Of a stretch of 64,000 nt of DNA, positions 22,368 to 33,541 are shown in pieces (positions within the stretch are counted from its first letter, which is position 1; each line of letters begins with the position of its first letter). Both the position numbers and the translations under genes were made by a program. The stretch covers positions 54,720,686 through 54,784,685 of the forward strand of contig OZ020306.1 of the NCBI GenBank assembly GCA_963971305.1, written 5' to 3'. A model generated the notes under the pieces. That model saw nothing but the letters and a program-made list of their open reading frames with translations. It searched no databases and was not told where the DNA came from. This DNA is from Arcuatula senhousia. Its lineage: Eukaryota > Mollusca > Bivalvia > Mytilida > Mytilidae.

Positions 22368-23422
22368 ATTTATATTGTAATTGCTTGGAAGCTTCCTATC
22401 AGATTCTGATAGTTCAAGTTTAATGATTGCACAAAGTGTTATTAATTGAATAGAATAAAATAGAATAGAATAAACTTTGCTGTAAATATTTATTTTTGTC
22501 TGATTATGAATACTTATTTATTCCACGACTTTGATGTATGTGGTATATATCTCGTAAAATACAAAATTCCTTAAAGGTTTAACATGATTTGTGCTGCTAC
22601 AAAGAATTATGAATGAACATAAATCTGTTTTATAAATGTTTAAAATTATTATAATTATTATTTTCTTCGATGACAACACAGAAGTTGACCTAAATTGTAC
22701 ATATACATTTTTGTGTTGGGTTTCTTCTGGAGTGATTGCAAGTAATGGCTACGATCTTAAAAATTTGAAAAGCATTCGAATAAGCCAAATCATCTCTGTA
22801 ATTTTTTTCTTTGTAGACCAAATTTTTGTCATGCTCTTGGGCAACGAAAAGTAAAAAAAAACCATACCTTTAAAAAAATCAAAAACAAAACAATTTATAG
22901 TCTCCCGAATTTCTTTTTAAGTGACGAATACAAGCATTCAAATTACTTGAGAATGGATCTGCAAATACCAAATTTTGCAAGGACGTATGGTTTTGACAAT
23001 ATCAATAAAGCATTCTTATATTTCTATTTCCGTTTTGTATGTAAAATATGCAAAGGATGTCAAACTTTGCTGACGTGAATTTTTTATACGTGCACACGAG
23101 CATAGATGAGAGTATATATTATATAAATGATTTAATGGACTATTTAATTGGAAGAAATAAATACCCTTGTAGAATCTTTAAGTTTGATAATCATATTACC
23201 AAAAAAGATTTTCATTGGTTCTTTAAGCAGAATGTTGATGTTTGATATTTTTCTTCTTTATTGGGCCCTTTACCGATTGAAACAACCAATTTGAATCTGT
23301 TTATGCATGGTTTGCTGTATTTAGATGTTGTTGCGTAACAAATCACTTACTTATTCCGCATGCTTTTGTTATATATACATCAAATGAGATATATTGATGA
23401 AGGACATAATTTTATATTGTAG
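22368..23422. other. ZF5 3' UTR and intron
   Basis: Poly-A signal at 22454. No exon or bounded element recognised before the ZF6 acceptor. Confidence 0.45.
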
Positions 23423-23874
23423 AGCTTCTTCGTTACCGCTGTCACTGTGGAAGGCATTATGGTTCAAAACAAGCCCTAAGAAAACATCAGCGAGATCATT
23501 CTGGGGTCTATCCATTCAAATGTAAGACGTGTGATAAAGGGTTTTCAGTTCGTTCACGGTTGATTGAGCATGAGATGAAACATCAGGATAAGCCAGTTGG
23601 AATTTGCTATATTTGTGGGTTTGAAGCCAAATCGTTTGCTGGATTGAGAACACACAAAAACATTCATTTAGAACATAGCTACGACTGTCCAGATTGCGAT
23701 AAGAAATTCTATAGTAAACAAGGTTTAGCTCGTCATGTGATTCTTCATAAAGGCGGCCATGTTTGTGCCACGTGTACTAAAATTTTCCCATCTGAAGAAA
23801 AGCTTCAAAAACATTTAGAGAGTGATGCTCATAGAGAAAGGGAACAAATTAACGAAATATTTTTAAAGTTGTGA
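23423..23874 (+). CDS. Alternative 3' exon ZF6: five zinc fingers, first with C-x-C
   Basis: The acceptor TTTTATATTGTAG ends at 23422 (a second AG two bases on would break the phase), entry is phase 1, and 149 residues run to the stop at 23872-23874. It begins ELLRYRCHCGRHYGSKQALR: finger 1 is C-x1-C as in ZF5. Fingers 2-5 are CKTCDKGFSVRSRLIEHEMKH, CYICGFEAKSFAGLRTHKNIH, CPDCDKKFYSKQGLARHVILH and CATCTKIFPSEEKLQKH with a wide H-x5-H. The linker DKPVGIC matches GKPVGKC of ZF5. It is ZF5 with two extra C-terminal fingers. AATAAA at 24162-24167. Confidence 0.85.
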
Positions 23875-25020
23875 GGACATTCATTGAGAAAAAGACTTCT
23901 TCTTTATGTATTTAACGGTTAAGAGCGAATGTTACATAATGTTTTGCCCTATGGAGTACATGTATGAATGTTAATGTTTTTTGTGCAATGTTGTAAAATA
24001 TTTACTCTATTTGAAAAACAAATAAGAAGGAATCTTGTATAAAGTCAAATTCTATTTTAACAGCACTTTATTTGCCAAGATTTTCTACGTTTAAGCCATC
24101 ATAATATGTTAGTAAAGTTGTTGATCATGTTGATAGCACTGGAAAATAAGTATATCTGTCTAATAAAATAATTCAAAATCAGTGAAATAGTGTTGTTACC
24201 ATAGAAACAGATCGGTTCACAGGGAACTGTTGTAACACATTTTTAGCAAATCCGTAGCACCCAAAACTTCTGATTAAATTTAAATGAACATTTTATAAAA
24301 ATTTGAAGTATCATGATTTTATCCAGTTGAAATTACAGTTTAGGTTTCTACTCTCCAAACGACGATAGTTGCCTTATTTGAAGAAAAAGGATTTCACTAT
24401 TTTATCATCGAACCCTTAATACGGCTCTTGCATTCTTTAAAAACTTTTATATTATTTCGTTATACAACAGCTATTTTTTAATGAGACATTTCATGGGAGT
24501 TTTCAAATATTTAGAAATGACGTTTGCTGTTTTGTTGTATTGTGAGTTTTCCCTATGTTCTTGTCTGTTGATTTTAGGTTGAATCCGACATTTAAATGGA
24601 CCAAATAGATGCTCCATTTTAGGGTGGTCATATTAGTACAAAACTTTACTTTAAAAGAGACGACTTTAATTTTCATTTTTTTATGCCTTGAAAGTTACTT
24701 ACAGTACCTATTTTACCTGCTTACGTTGTTTATATTTTTCACAACTTATTCAATCTGCCACCGCTTGTACAAATTTTCGGATGACACCGCTGTCTCCGTG
24801 ACTGACTACAAGACCAAGGTTTTAAGAAATACGTCTCATACGATTCCCTAAAAATTTTGGCCTTTGTTATCAATCACTGGTGGAAAATGCAAACTTATGT
24901 AATACGTAACGGTTAGCGATTGTTTTTTATCATTGTTTGGCTGATTGTTGTACTGAGATGATCATCTCAATATTCCTTTTGTCTTCGTAACCGTGTGGTG
25001 TTGTGTGTTACCACCAGACC

Positions 25021-25143
25021 CTAAGATCGCAATGAATAGGGAGGACTGGCACACCATTTTACCTGGTTTAACTCAGAATTTCTTTTGAACCTTCTGTTTT
25101 TGTGTATGTATTCCTTGTTTTGTCTTTTCTTTTGGACATAAAT
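25021..25143 (+). repeat. SINE-like repeat fragment
   Basis: Contains TCGCAATGAATAGGGAGGA, TTACCTGGTTTAACTCAGAA and TTCCTTGTTTTGTCTTTTCT, diverged from the consensus at 46831. It ends just before the CACTA foldback at 25157. Confidence 0.55.
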
Positions 25144-25156
25144 TCGTTAAACCCAT

Positions 25157-25852
25157 CACTATGAACCAAAATATTGACTGAAATTACCATAAACAGTTCA
25201 AATCCTATTTAATATGACTGATACTAACTGTAATTTACGGCTATTTATCTGTTAAATGCTTATTTTATTTGATGCAATATCTTCAGTAATTAATAATTTC
25301 TGTCTTTTTACTGTTTTTAGTTGTCTTTAATTGTAGCAGACGATGTCAATTTTGTGATTTGTATGAGATCATAACAGTCATTTAGATGACTGATTTTTTT
25401 TATTAAGAATATTTACCTTAATTTAGAATTACTGATGTGGATTGTAACTCTCATTATCAGTCACTAATAGAACTTTTCGTTGATTTAAATGACTGACACT
25501 GACTGAAGATGTACCATCGATTAATCCATGTCAGTCATTTCAAATCAAGGTAAAGTTCTATAAATGACTGACGGTGACAGTTACAACCCACATCAGTAAT
25601 TTCAAACCAAGGAAATATTTAAAAGACTTGTCATGATTTGATACAAATAGCAAAATATACCGATACAAACTGACATCGTCTGCTTCAGTTTGGGACAACT
25701 TAAAGCAGTAAAAAGATAGAAAATGAAGATATTGAATCAAATAAAATCAACTTTTTACACATACATTGTAGTAAATAACAGTTCAGATCAGTTATATTAA
25801 ATCGATTTTGAACTGTACATGGAAAAATCAGTCATTATATTGGTTCGTAGTG
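25157..25852. mobile_element. CACTA-ended foldback element
   Basis: A 696-bp near-complete inverted repeat. The left arm starts CACTATGAACCAAAATA and the right arm ends GGTTCGTAGTG; both are flanked by the trinucleotide CAT (25154-25156 and 25853-25855). Inner checkpoints pair as well: GCAGACGATGTCA (25336-25348) with TGACATCGTCTGC (25671-25683), and AACAGTTCAAA with its complement near 25810. Arms are about 340 bp with mismatches around a centre near 25510. CACTA ends with a 3-bp duplication are the hallmark of EnSpm/CACTA transposons. No transposase inside. Confidence 0.8.
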
Positions 25853-26699
25853 CATTATATATTCTGTGTTTAACTCCAACACCGATTGTATATGTTGAAA
25901 ATGCTGCCATATTTTAATATTTTTATATATAAGGTTTTTATTTATATTCTGATTTTAAAGACATTGTATATCAATCAGTATAGATATTCTTGGAGATATT
26001 TCCTTGACGTGTTTCTTTTTAACCTAAACAAAATGAAGAGAAAAAAATAATTGGGAGAGCAATGTTTTCTATTTGGATTTTTTTTAGTGTCATTTTTTCA
26101 CAATCGTATTATATACATATATTTGCAATAATGTTTTGTTGTCTGTACATATATATTTGATTTCTAAATGATAAATGTATTAAACAAATTGTATAGCAGA
26201 GAATTTTTTTCAGAATATTTTTTCTTATTTTTGTAATGCCAAAATATATTTTTCATCAAAAATCATTTTCAGAAAAACAAGGCACTCAAGTTAAATGGTC
26301 AGTTCATTAAATGTGTAAAAGATCACGTAAAATACAGGTGGCCTAAAATTGCACAATTGCAAATTCTGTGTTTATTTATTCCAAAACACCATTTTACAAT
26401 AAACGACAAATAATATATCAAATAATGACGGTAAAGAAGAATTCTGGTATCCTTGTATTTGAGAAATTATAATTGAAGTACTTATTTGAAATATTCCTAT
26501 TTTCAGTCCTTTTCAATAATTTCCAATTTCGGGAGCCAATCATGCTCTAACATACATTGTCCTTTCTGTAGTGTTGGTAAATATGCTTTAGACGAACAAT
26601 TGATAACATAATAATACAGTTACTGCTTCAGCAATATTTTCTGATTAAAGTACAAGTTTCATAAAAGCACGTGGTGTTGATGATACAAAACTACAAGAC

Positions 26700-26943
26700 T
26701 TAGAAAATAGAAGCTTCCAATTTGGAACTGAGAAATGCAAGCTTGGAACTGAGAAATGTCAAGTTGGAAGTGAGAAATGTGAACTTGGAAGTTAGAAATG
26801 CCAACTTGGAACTGAGAAATGTAAACTTGGAACTAAGAAATGTAAACTTGGAACTTAGAAATGTCAACTTGGAACTGAGAAACGCCAACTTGGAACTAAG
26901 AAATGTCAACTTGGAACTAAGAAATGTCAACTTGAAACTATGA
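26700..26943. repeat. 21-bp minisatellite, about 11 units
   Basis: Tandem units of the form AACTTGGAACTGAGAAATGTC with small substitutions. Because 21 is a multiple of 3 and the unit lacks stops, both strands are open: seven-residue repeats LELRNVN (+) and LTFLSSK (-). No start context or neighbouring exon supports translation. Confidence 0.85.
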
Positions 26944-27874
26944 TTATGATATTTGTAGTTTCAATCGAGAAATGTGAAAGAACTAATTGCACTACCAGTC
27001 TTTCGTAGCTTGTACATCGTACAAATCAATGGCATAATATGGACATGATTTATACTCATGGAAAAGCTGTGCATGCCTATAGGAAATCAATTGTACCCTT
27101 ATTTCTCTTTATCAGAAAATCGTAAAAAATACAGTTATCGAGTTGAAATTTTCATTGACTGTCGAGTGGACCATGCAGATCATTTTTTGATAAAAATCCG
27201 ATTTTTTTTTCAATTCCAGTTTCTGAAATTCAAAAAAACACTTTTTTAACCCAAAAATGAAAAAATCAAAATTTTCAATCAAAATTTAAGCTGTTAAATT
27301 TCAACCACTAAAAGAAGAAATGTTTTTGGTGAAAATCAGCTGAGAAACCTTAATTTAAAAATGTTCATTGTTTCCAAAGTGTGATTTTGTGAATTTCAAG
27401 TTGACACTACCTGATTTCAAACTGCAAACAAAACATCTTTTAGGGGTCTAAAATGAAATTTTTTGTCCATAGCTTTAGAAAAATGATTTTGCAATACTTT
27501 CGTGATAAAATGTATCAAATACTAAATAAAATTTTGAATTTGTGATTTTTCAAAGTAATGCACAGTTTCTTTTTTCCATTAGTATACTTGACTTCATCCA
27601 CACTCCTTAAGGGGGATAATTGACCATTGTTTCTTCTTCTCTATTGCTATATTGTTTATGCCTCTCCCTATGTTTTGTCAATCTTGTGTAGGTCGGATGC
27701 CAGACATTTATGTTATAAAAGATCGGTCTTCTTTTGGAGGAAGTTTTGAGGCGCCCGTGCTAGTTCTTAGTTGGTCACCTTAATATTGGTGTTATTCTTT
27801 CTCAATGTGTTACTAATCCTTTTCTACTGTGATTATTATTTCAATAAGCTCTTTATTTTGTACACAGATCTTTA

Positions 27875-29480
27875 TTTTGGAGCCACTGGAACCGAAGGTC
27901 CATGTGGGCTTTTGTCATCACTTGGCGTCCGTCGGCGTCTGTCGTCCGTTAACAATTTTTCAAAAATATTTTCCACTGAAACTACTGAACAGAATTTAAT
28001 GAATCTTGTTATGAATGATCCTTAGGGTGTCCTGCACCAAACTTGTGTTTCGATTTTTGATCCGTCAAAAAACGTGGCCGCTGTTACTAAAGATAGACCA
28101 GGGGGGTCAGACTACTGTTTTTGCTTGTAAATCAAAAAGTTTAAGAGATAGATGGAATCTGATGCTACCCTACTGCTTCAGTATCAAAAATTCTACTGAA
28201 GTCTCCATTTGATCAAAGTTGTCAGATTATCCCTTATAGGGGTTACAGCCCCTTAAAGGTGAAAAATAACGTTTTTTCATGTTTTTTGGCTTATAGAATA
28301 TACTAGCTTTACTATTGCAGATAGAGTAAAGCTGTTGCTTGCTTAAATGTTCAGTTCATTTAGCTCTACAAAAGTCTCCGTAGGGTGTAAGTTGTCACAT
28401 GTGACCCCTTAAAGGGGTTACGGCCCCTTAAAGGCGAAAAATAGTGTTTTTGGCCTATTGAATGAAAACATTTGCAGATAGAGAAAAGCTGTTGCTTGCT
28501 TAAATGTTCAGCTCATTAAGCTCTACAAAAGTTTCCAAAGGGTCAAAATTGTCACATGACTCTTTATAGAGGTTACAGACCCTTAAAGCCAAATATAGTG
28601 TTTTTGGCCTGTAGAATGAAACTTTTGCAGATAGATAAAAGATGTTGCTTGCTTAAATGTTCAGCTCATTTAGTTCTTCAAGTCACCAAAGGGTCAAAGT
28701 TGTCATATGATCCCTTACAGGGGTTACAGCCCCTTAAATGCCAAAATAGAGTTTTGGTCTATAGATTGAAGACTTTTGCAGATAGAGAAAAGCGGTTGCT
28801 TGCTTAAATGTTCAGCTCATATAGCTCTTTAAAAGCATTCATAAGGTCGAAATTGTCAGATGACCCCTAATAGAGATTACAGCCCCTAAATTATATATGT
28901 TTTTGGCCTATAGAATGAAAAACTATAGCAGATAAAAAAGATGGTTGCTTGCTTACATTTTCAACTCATGAAGTTCTAAAAAAGTCTCCATAGAGTCAAA
29001 GTTGTCAGATGACCCTTTATAAGGGTTACGGCCCTTAAAATAACATTTTGCATGGTTTTGGCCTACAGAATGAAAGAGAAAATCTGTTGCTTGCTTAAAT
29101 GTTCAGCTTATTTAGCTCTGCAAAAGTTTCCATAGGATGACCCCTTATAGGGGTTACGCCTCCTTAAAGGTGAAAAATAATGTTTTTGGTCTAAAGAATT
29201 AAAAACTTTTGCAGATAGAGAAAGTCTGTTGCTTCCTGAAAGATTCAGTTCATTAAGCTCTACAAAAGTCTTCTTTGGGTCGAAGTTGTCAGGTGACCAC
29301 TTAAAGGGGTTATGGCCCTTTAAAAGTGAAAAATGGTGTTTTTTTTTTTGCTTATAGAACTATTGCAGATAGAGAAAAGCTTTTTCTTGCTTAAACATTC
29401 AGTTCATTTAGCTATACAAAAGTCCTCAAAGGGTTGACATCAAGACCAGGTGAGCGATCCAGGCTCCTGGGAACCTCTTG
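27875..29480. repeat. Long tandem-repeat element, units of about 150 bp
   Basis: About eight diverged units, each with GATAGAGAAAAGCTGTTGCT, TGCTTAAATGTTCAGCTCAT, GTTGTCAGATGACCCCTTA and GGGGTTACAGCCCCTTAAA. The left edge resembles GGAGCCACTGGAACCGAAGG followed by a GTCCGTCGGCGTC run; the right edge has CCAGGCTCCTGGGAACCTC. An inverted, shorter relative is at 52776-53260 and a weak one at 14570-15010. No inverted ends found. Confidence 0.7.
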
Positions 29481-29787
29481 TTATTTGATTTTGACCCCCT
29501 TATTCCATAATGTTGTGAATGCGCCTATTGAGGAATATCCGCAGTGTTTTAGCATTTTGTTTACACGTTTTTGGGCCATAAGGAAGAATAGGTTTCATGA
29601 ATTTTATATATTGTGTGTAGTCTGTAAGCTTTGCCTTAATTTATTAGTCTTAAGATAATGTGATGTTAGAATGGCCTTTTGACAGTCTTTAAAAACAGTG
29701 ATTTTGATGTTATCGATATGGCATTTTGAATTTTGTTTTAATTTTGTTCGTAAATTACTGAACATAAGAAATACACATGCATTTATT

Positions 29788-29914
29788 CCAAGTCAGGACT
29801 ATTGCGATCTTTAACTATTCCGGTGTGTTCCATGTTTTGTCTTTTCTCTTGGGCATTGGGATTGATCCTTCAGGTTCGATGATTTTGTTATTACCTTAAG
29901 CTTTATTTCTTAAT
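29788..29914 (+). repeat. SINE-like repeat fragment
   Basis: The 3' half of the dispersed repeat: AAGTCAGGACTATTGCGATC, TTCCATGTTTTGTCTTTTCT, GGGATTGATCC and TTTTGTTATTACCTT. Confidence 0.6.
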
Positions 29915-30151
29915 GCGATGCCATACCTTGAAATACTTTCTAAAGATGAAGATAGTTTTTTTACGACATATCAGACGACATTTTAAATGCACTTATTCCC
30001 GATGAAAAGCTTTTATTATACTAAGTTTTAGTGTGCATTCGTGTTGCATTCTTATGAGAGAACCTTATTCTTACATGTGCTTTCTTTTAGTTTAAGTATT
30101 TTTTTCTTATCATTTATATGAATATAATTGCTATTTTTTTTTCTATTTCAG

Positions 30152-30516
30152 ATTTTCTTAACACAACATTTCCACGATGTGTGCCGTGCTTCAAATTCTT
30201 CAAAGGTAAAGATGAATGGATTCAGCATCAATATTCGGAGCACAAAGATGACGTCATCAGTTTTTGTGATAAATGTTTTAAAACGTTCAAAACAGCCCAA
30301 GGAGCTAATTTGCATAACAAAATATATCACTCCGACCGCAAGCAAAAGTATATTTGCAAGCATTGTGGAAAAGCCTTCATCGATGAATACAAACTTGGAA
30401 TCCACGAAAGAGTCCATTCTGATGATAAACCATTTAAGTGTAAATTTTGTAGCGGGGCTTACAAATACAAACACGTTTTAAAACGTCATGAACAGAAGGT
30501 GCATAAGACTTCTTAA
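30152..30516 (+). CDS. Alternative 3' exon ZF7: four zinc fingers
   Basis: The acceptor TTTTTTTTCTATTTCAG ends at 30151, entry is phase 1, and 120 residues run to the stop at 30514-30516. Leader of only about ten residues (DFLNTTFPR), then CVPCFKFFKGKDEWIQH (x4-H), CDKCFKTFKTAQGANLH (x4-H), CKHCGKAFIDEYKLGIHERVH and CKFCSGAYKYKHVLKRHEQKVH. All four are C2H2; unlike ZF1-ZF4 the last ligand is His (H-x4-H). The linker HSDDKPFKC is shared with ZF8. An open frame on the same strand in another phase (30128-30481) is a shadow. No clear AATAAA close by. Confidence 0.85.
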
Positions 30517-32699
30517 ATGTATTTTAAAAATACAATGGAGGAATATAGATGTGTCAACGCATTTTTTTCAAAGTTTAACGCTATCTCTAGTTTAAAAACT
30601 TAAAAGGTCAACTAAAATATTGCACCCATTTCTATGTTTGAATAATGAGTATATTTCATTAAACGCACGTCACTGAATTCACTGTAATGTATTGCTGCTT
30701 TACTTACTATAAGTCATTCGAAATTTCCTATACTTGAAGTTCTGAATATACAGTAATGTACAATTTATACAAAAAGAGCAACTATATATTTAGACTCTTC
30801 AATTTTAAACACATGATTTGAAAAGAAATCTGTGTGAATTAAGAACAAAGCATATTAAGTTAGAAAACCCCACATGCTGCAATTTCCATGATAGCTGAAA
30901 ATAATATGCAAAAAGGTCAATTTTAGTTTAGACTCTCTATGAATATCGGTTTTTAACACCAGATTTGTAAGAAATTTGTTTGAATTAAAAGCAAAACAAA
31001 AATTTAGAAGAAGCCACGTGCTGGAACTTCCGTTTTGTTTCTAGAGTTGTCAGAGTAAAAATTCTTTGAAAGAGCATTACAGACAGCACGACGTATGTCT
31101 CCTATCTTTTTTTCTGATTGGATAGAAGATCTTTATGTAGCAATGAAACTGTTTTTCAGACGAAGATTTTTGTTTGAAACAAGCTCAAGAAATTTTTATA
31201 AATAAAATAAACTTTGCGTCACACAGTTTTTATGAAAATAAAAATATTTACTGTAAAAAACTATAAAAAAAACAGTGACAACATACTATTTCTGAAAGTG
31301 ATTTAATGACCTTTGGCAAAAATATTTTGAGACATTTGATAACAGTTTTCTGTAAGTCACATGGGTCAGCAATCTGAAAAAACACGAAGAAAGAAAAATG
31401 CCTTAATAAGGGTCATCCAGTGAAAGGTTAAGTATTTTCATTTGCAACAAAAATGGCCACTTTCCTGTTTGATAAATAGGTTGGACTAGCATCACCAAAG
31501 TGTGTATCAAAATTTTCGAATATCACACACTACATTTAAGGGTGAAAACCCATTTAAAATCAAAGATTCTATAGCAGCCAAAATTTAATAAATTCCAATG
31601 TCGAAAAGGATAAATAAATAAATAAACATTTTTTTATCTTTACCTTATAAAAATGATATAAGTGGAGGTTTTAGAAACGAATCGAATCGTTGGTTATTTT
31701 ATACACTTCAAAATAAAAGTAATAACAAAATTACCGAACTTGGAGGATCAATTTCAATGTCCAAGAGAAAAAGACAAAACAGGGAAGGGACACCGGAATA
31801 GTTATAGATCGCAATGGTCCTGACTTGATTTGAAATGCCAAGTTTTATGGCGCGCCAAACCTTTCTCTTCCGTTGCAATCTTAGGGACCGGTAGTAACAT
31901 ACAACGCAACTCGGAGGGGACATATTGCTTTTCCTGTGTCTGTCCCGTATATTCATAGTTCCGTGGTCCGTGATGCAAAATTCCATCACACTTTTAAGGG
32001 CATATTTTCGAAAACGGGGAAATCACAATAAAGCATTAGCTGATAGATTATTTGATATCATTTGAGTAACCTTGTTTGTCTTAATTTCACTTTTGATCAA
32101 CTTGAATAGCAGAGCTGAGGAATCTTAATTTTAAAACTCGACGAATCTTTGATTGCAAAGTTCTGTCAACTATCCACAGAACATCGAACTGAAATAGTTC
32201 ATTAAGACGACTCAATTGACATATTTTTGTTTAAAGTGTGGAGCTGCGTACAAAATTGCATTTGAACCTGACGAAACAATCTTGCCAATTGAAAGATAAA
32301 TATGCCATTTGCAGGGTTGGGGGAACTATAAGTTTCTTGACCTTTTAGGTAGGATTTAAGTGAAAAAGTCCAAAATAATTGACTCATGACCCCACCCACC
32401 CAGTGATATTAAACTTTTAAGCATGCATATAACCAATAATAAAACTTTGTAATGAACTTCTTTTTTTGCAAATTGGGAAAAGGACTAATATAAAATTTAA
32501 GTTATATTCTTTTTATTATGAATAACTCTCTGCTCATGTTTTGTACAGTTTCACCAATATCATGTGTTTTTTTCTCCACATTTGGTATGAGTAAGTTGTT
32601 TTTATTTATGATATTCGTTTTATTTTGCTATTTTAGTTCAAAATAATAATCGTTGACATTTAATACATTTATATCATTAATATATTGATATATTTCCAG
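30517..32699. other. Gap between ZF7 and ZF8
   Basis: Apart from an inverted SINE-like copy (31716-31890), AT-rich with no exon recognised. Two similar stretches (about 30740-30900 and 30900-31030, each with GAAAAGAAATCTGTGTGAATT-like and CACATGCTGCAATTTCC-like blocks) form a loose tandem duplication. Confidence 0.45.
31716..31890 (-). repeat. SINE-like repeat copy, inverted
   Basis: Reverse-strand copy of the 46831 repeat: AACAAAATTACCGAACTTGG, AGATCGCAATGGTCCTGACT and TTTATGGCGCGCCAAACCT in order. Confidence 0.65.
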
Positions 32700-33082
32700 A
32701 CGCTGAGATTACCCTGAATTTTTCTTCCATGATACATATTCCATGTAGAGTTTGCAACAGAGCCGAGTTCTTTACTGCGGAATCATGGAAAAATCACTGC
32801 CTCTCCCTTCACGCAAGTGAAATATCTGGATTATGCGATCTGTGCTGCAAAACCTTTAAAACCCAATCAGGATTGATCAATCATAACCTTCTCTACCATT
32901 CAGAAGAGTCTAAATTTTGTTGTAAAATATGCGGACGGAAATTCATCACCGAAAAGAGACTTCAATCCCACCAAGCCGTCCATTCTGATGATAAACCGTT
33001 TGTTTGTGCCTTGTGTGGCAATGGATACAAACATAAATGTGATTTGAAGAAACACGAGGCTGCCAAACACTTTGGACAATAA
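32700..33082 (+). CDS. Alternative 3' exon ZF8: four zinc fingers, last module
   Basis: The acceptor TTGATATATTTCCAG ends at 32699, entry is phase 1, and 126 residues run to the stop at 33080-33082. Leader DAEITLNFSSMIHIP, then CRVCNRAEFFTAESWKNH (x4-H; one extra residue between Cys pair and His), CDLCCKTFKTQSGLINH (x4-H), CKICGRKFITEKRLQSHQAVH and CALCGNGYKHKCDLKKHEAAKH. HSDDKPFVC and the C-K-T-F-K-T finger 2 pair it with ZF7. It is the last module seen; nothing further downstream in phase was found, so this is probably the 3' end of the locus. Confidence 0.86.
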
Positions 33083-33234
33083 GTACAGAAAACAAAACAT
33101 GTGTTGTTAAACATTCTAAAAAATGGAACACTTAAAGCCAATCAAAACAGTCGTAACCCTCTTGAAAATGCAAATTACTTAAACTCATTCAGAACATCTC
33201 AACCAGCTTAGTAATTATAATGCCCTAGCTTGAA

Positions 33235-33540
33235 TAGAAGATAATGGGATGGGAATAGGTGTACGCGACCAAACCTACAATATTAACGACAATTTTAAAA
33301 AAAAACACAACGGAAAACAGCCAGCAGCCTTCAATGTGCCCAAGGTTGCTGTTTTGCAATTGGCCCTGGATTGAAAATAAACCTACATATGATTCAAACC
33401 CAATCCTAAAGTGCCAACGAAAGACCCTCTTCTTGACAAAAATCAAATAACATAAATTCGACGAATACATACATCAGATTTGATAAAGACTCCTGGCTTA
33501 GTATAGGCACATTTAAAATGTGGTGGGGTTAAACTAGTTT
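33235..33540 (+). repeat. GTACGCGAC-family repeat copy
   Basis: Blocks in order: GATAATGGGATGGGAATAGG, TGTACGCGACC, CACAACGGAAAACAGC, GTTTTGCAATTGGCCC, AACGAAAGACCC, GACTCCTGGCTTAGTATAGG and AAATGTGGTGGGGTTAAACT. It is one of the more complete copies and abuts the inverted-repeat element at 33542. Confidence 0.65.
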
Positions 33541-33541
33541 T

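Larger units (their letters stand above)
23875..30151. other. Long repeat-filled gap between ZF6 and ZF7
   Basis: Over 6 kb with no exon I can support. It contains the ZF6 poly-A signal (24162), a SINE-like fragment (25021-25143), a CACTA foldback (25157-25852), a 21-bp minisatellite (26700-26943), a long tandem repeat (27875-29480) and a second SINE-like fragment (29788-29914). A degenerate exon here could be missed by eye. Confidence 0.5.

Noticed and set aside
26700..26943. LELRNVN/LTFLSSK repeat proteins
   Set aside because: Produced by a 21-bp minisatellite; no start context, splice partner or flanking coding sequence.
30128..30481. Second + strand open frame over ZF7
   Set aside because: No domain, and ZF7 in the other frame has four clean zinc fingers in the array-wide phase.
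33259..33450. Short open frames in the GTACGCGAC repeat
   Set aside because: Frames differ between copies; no conserved peptide.
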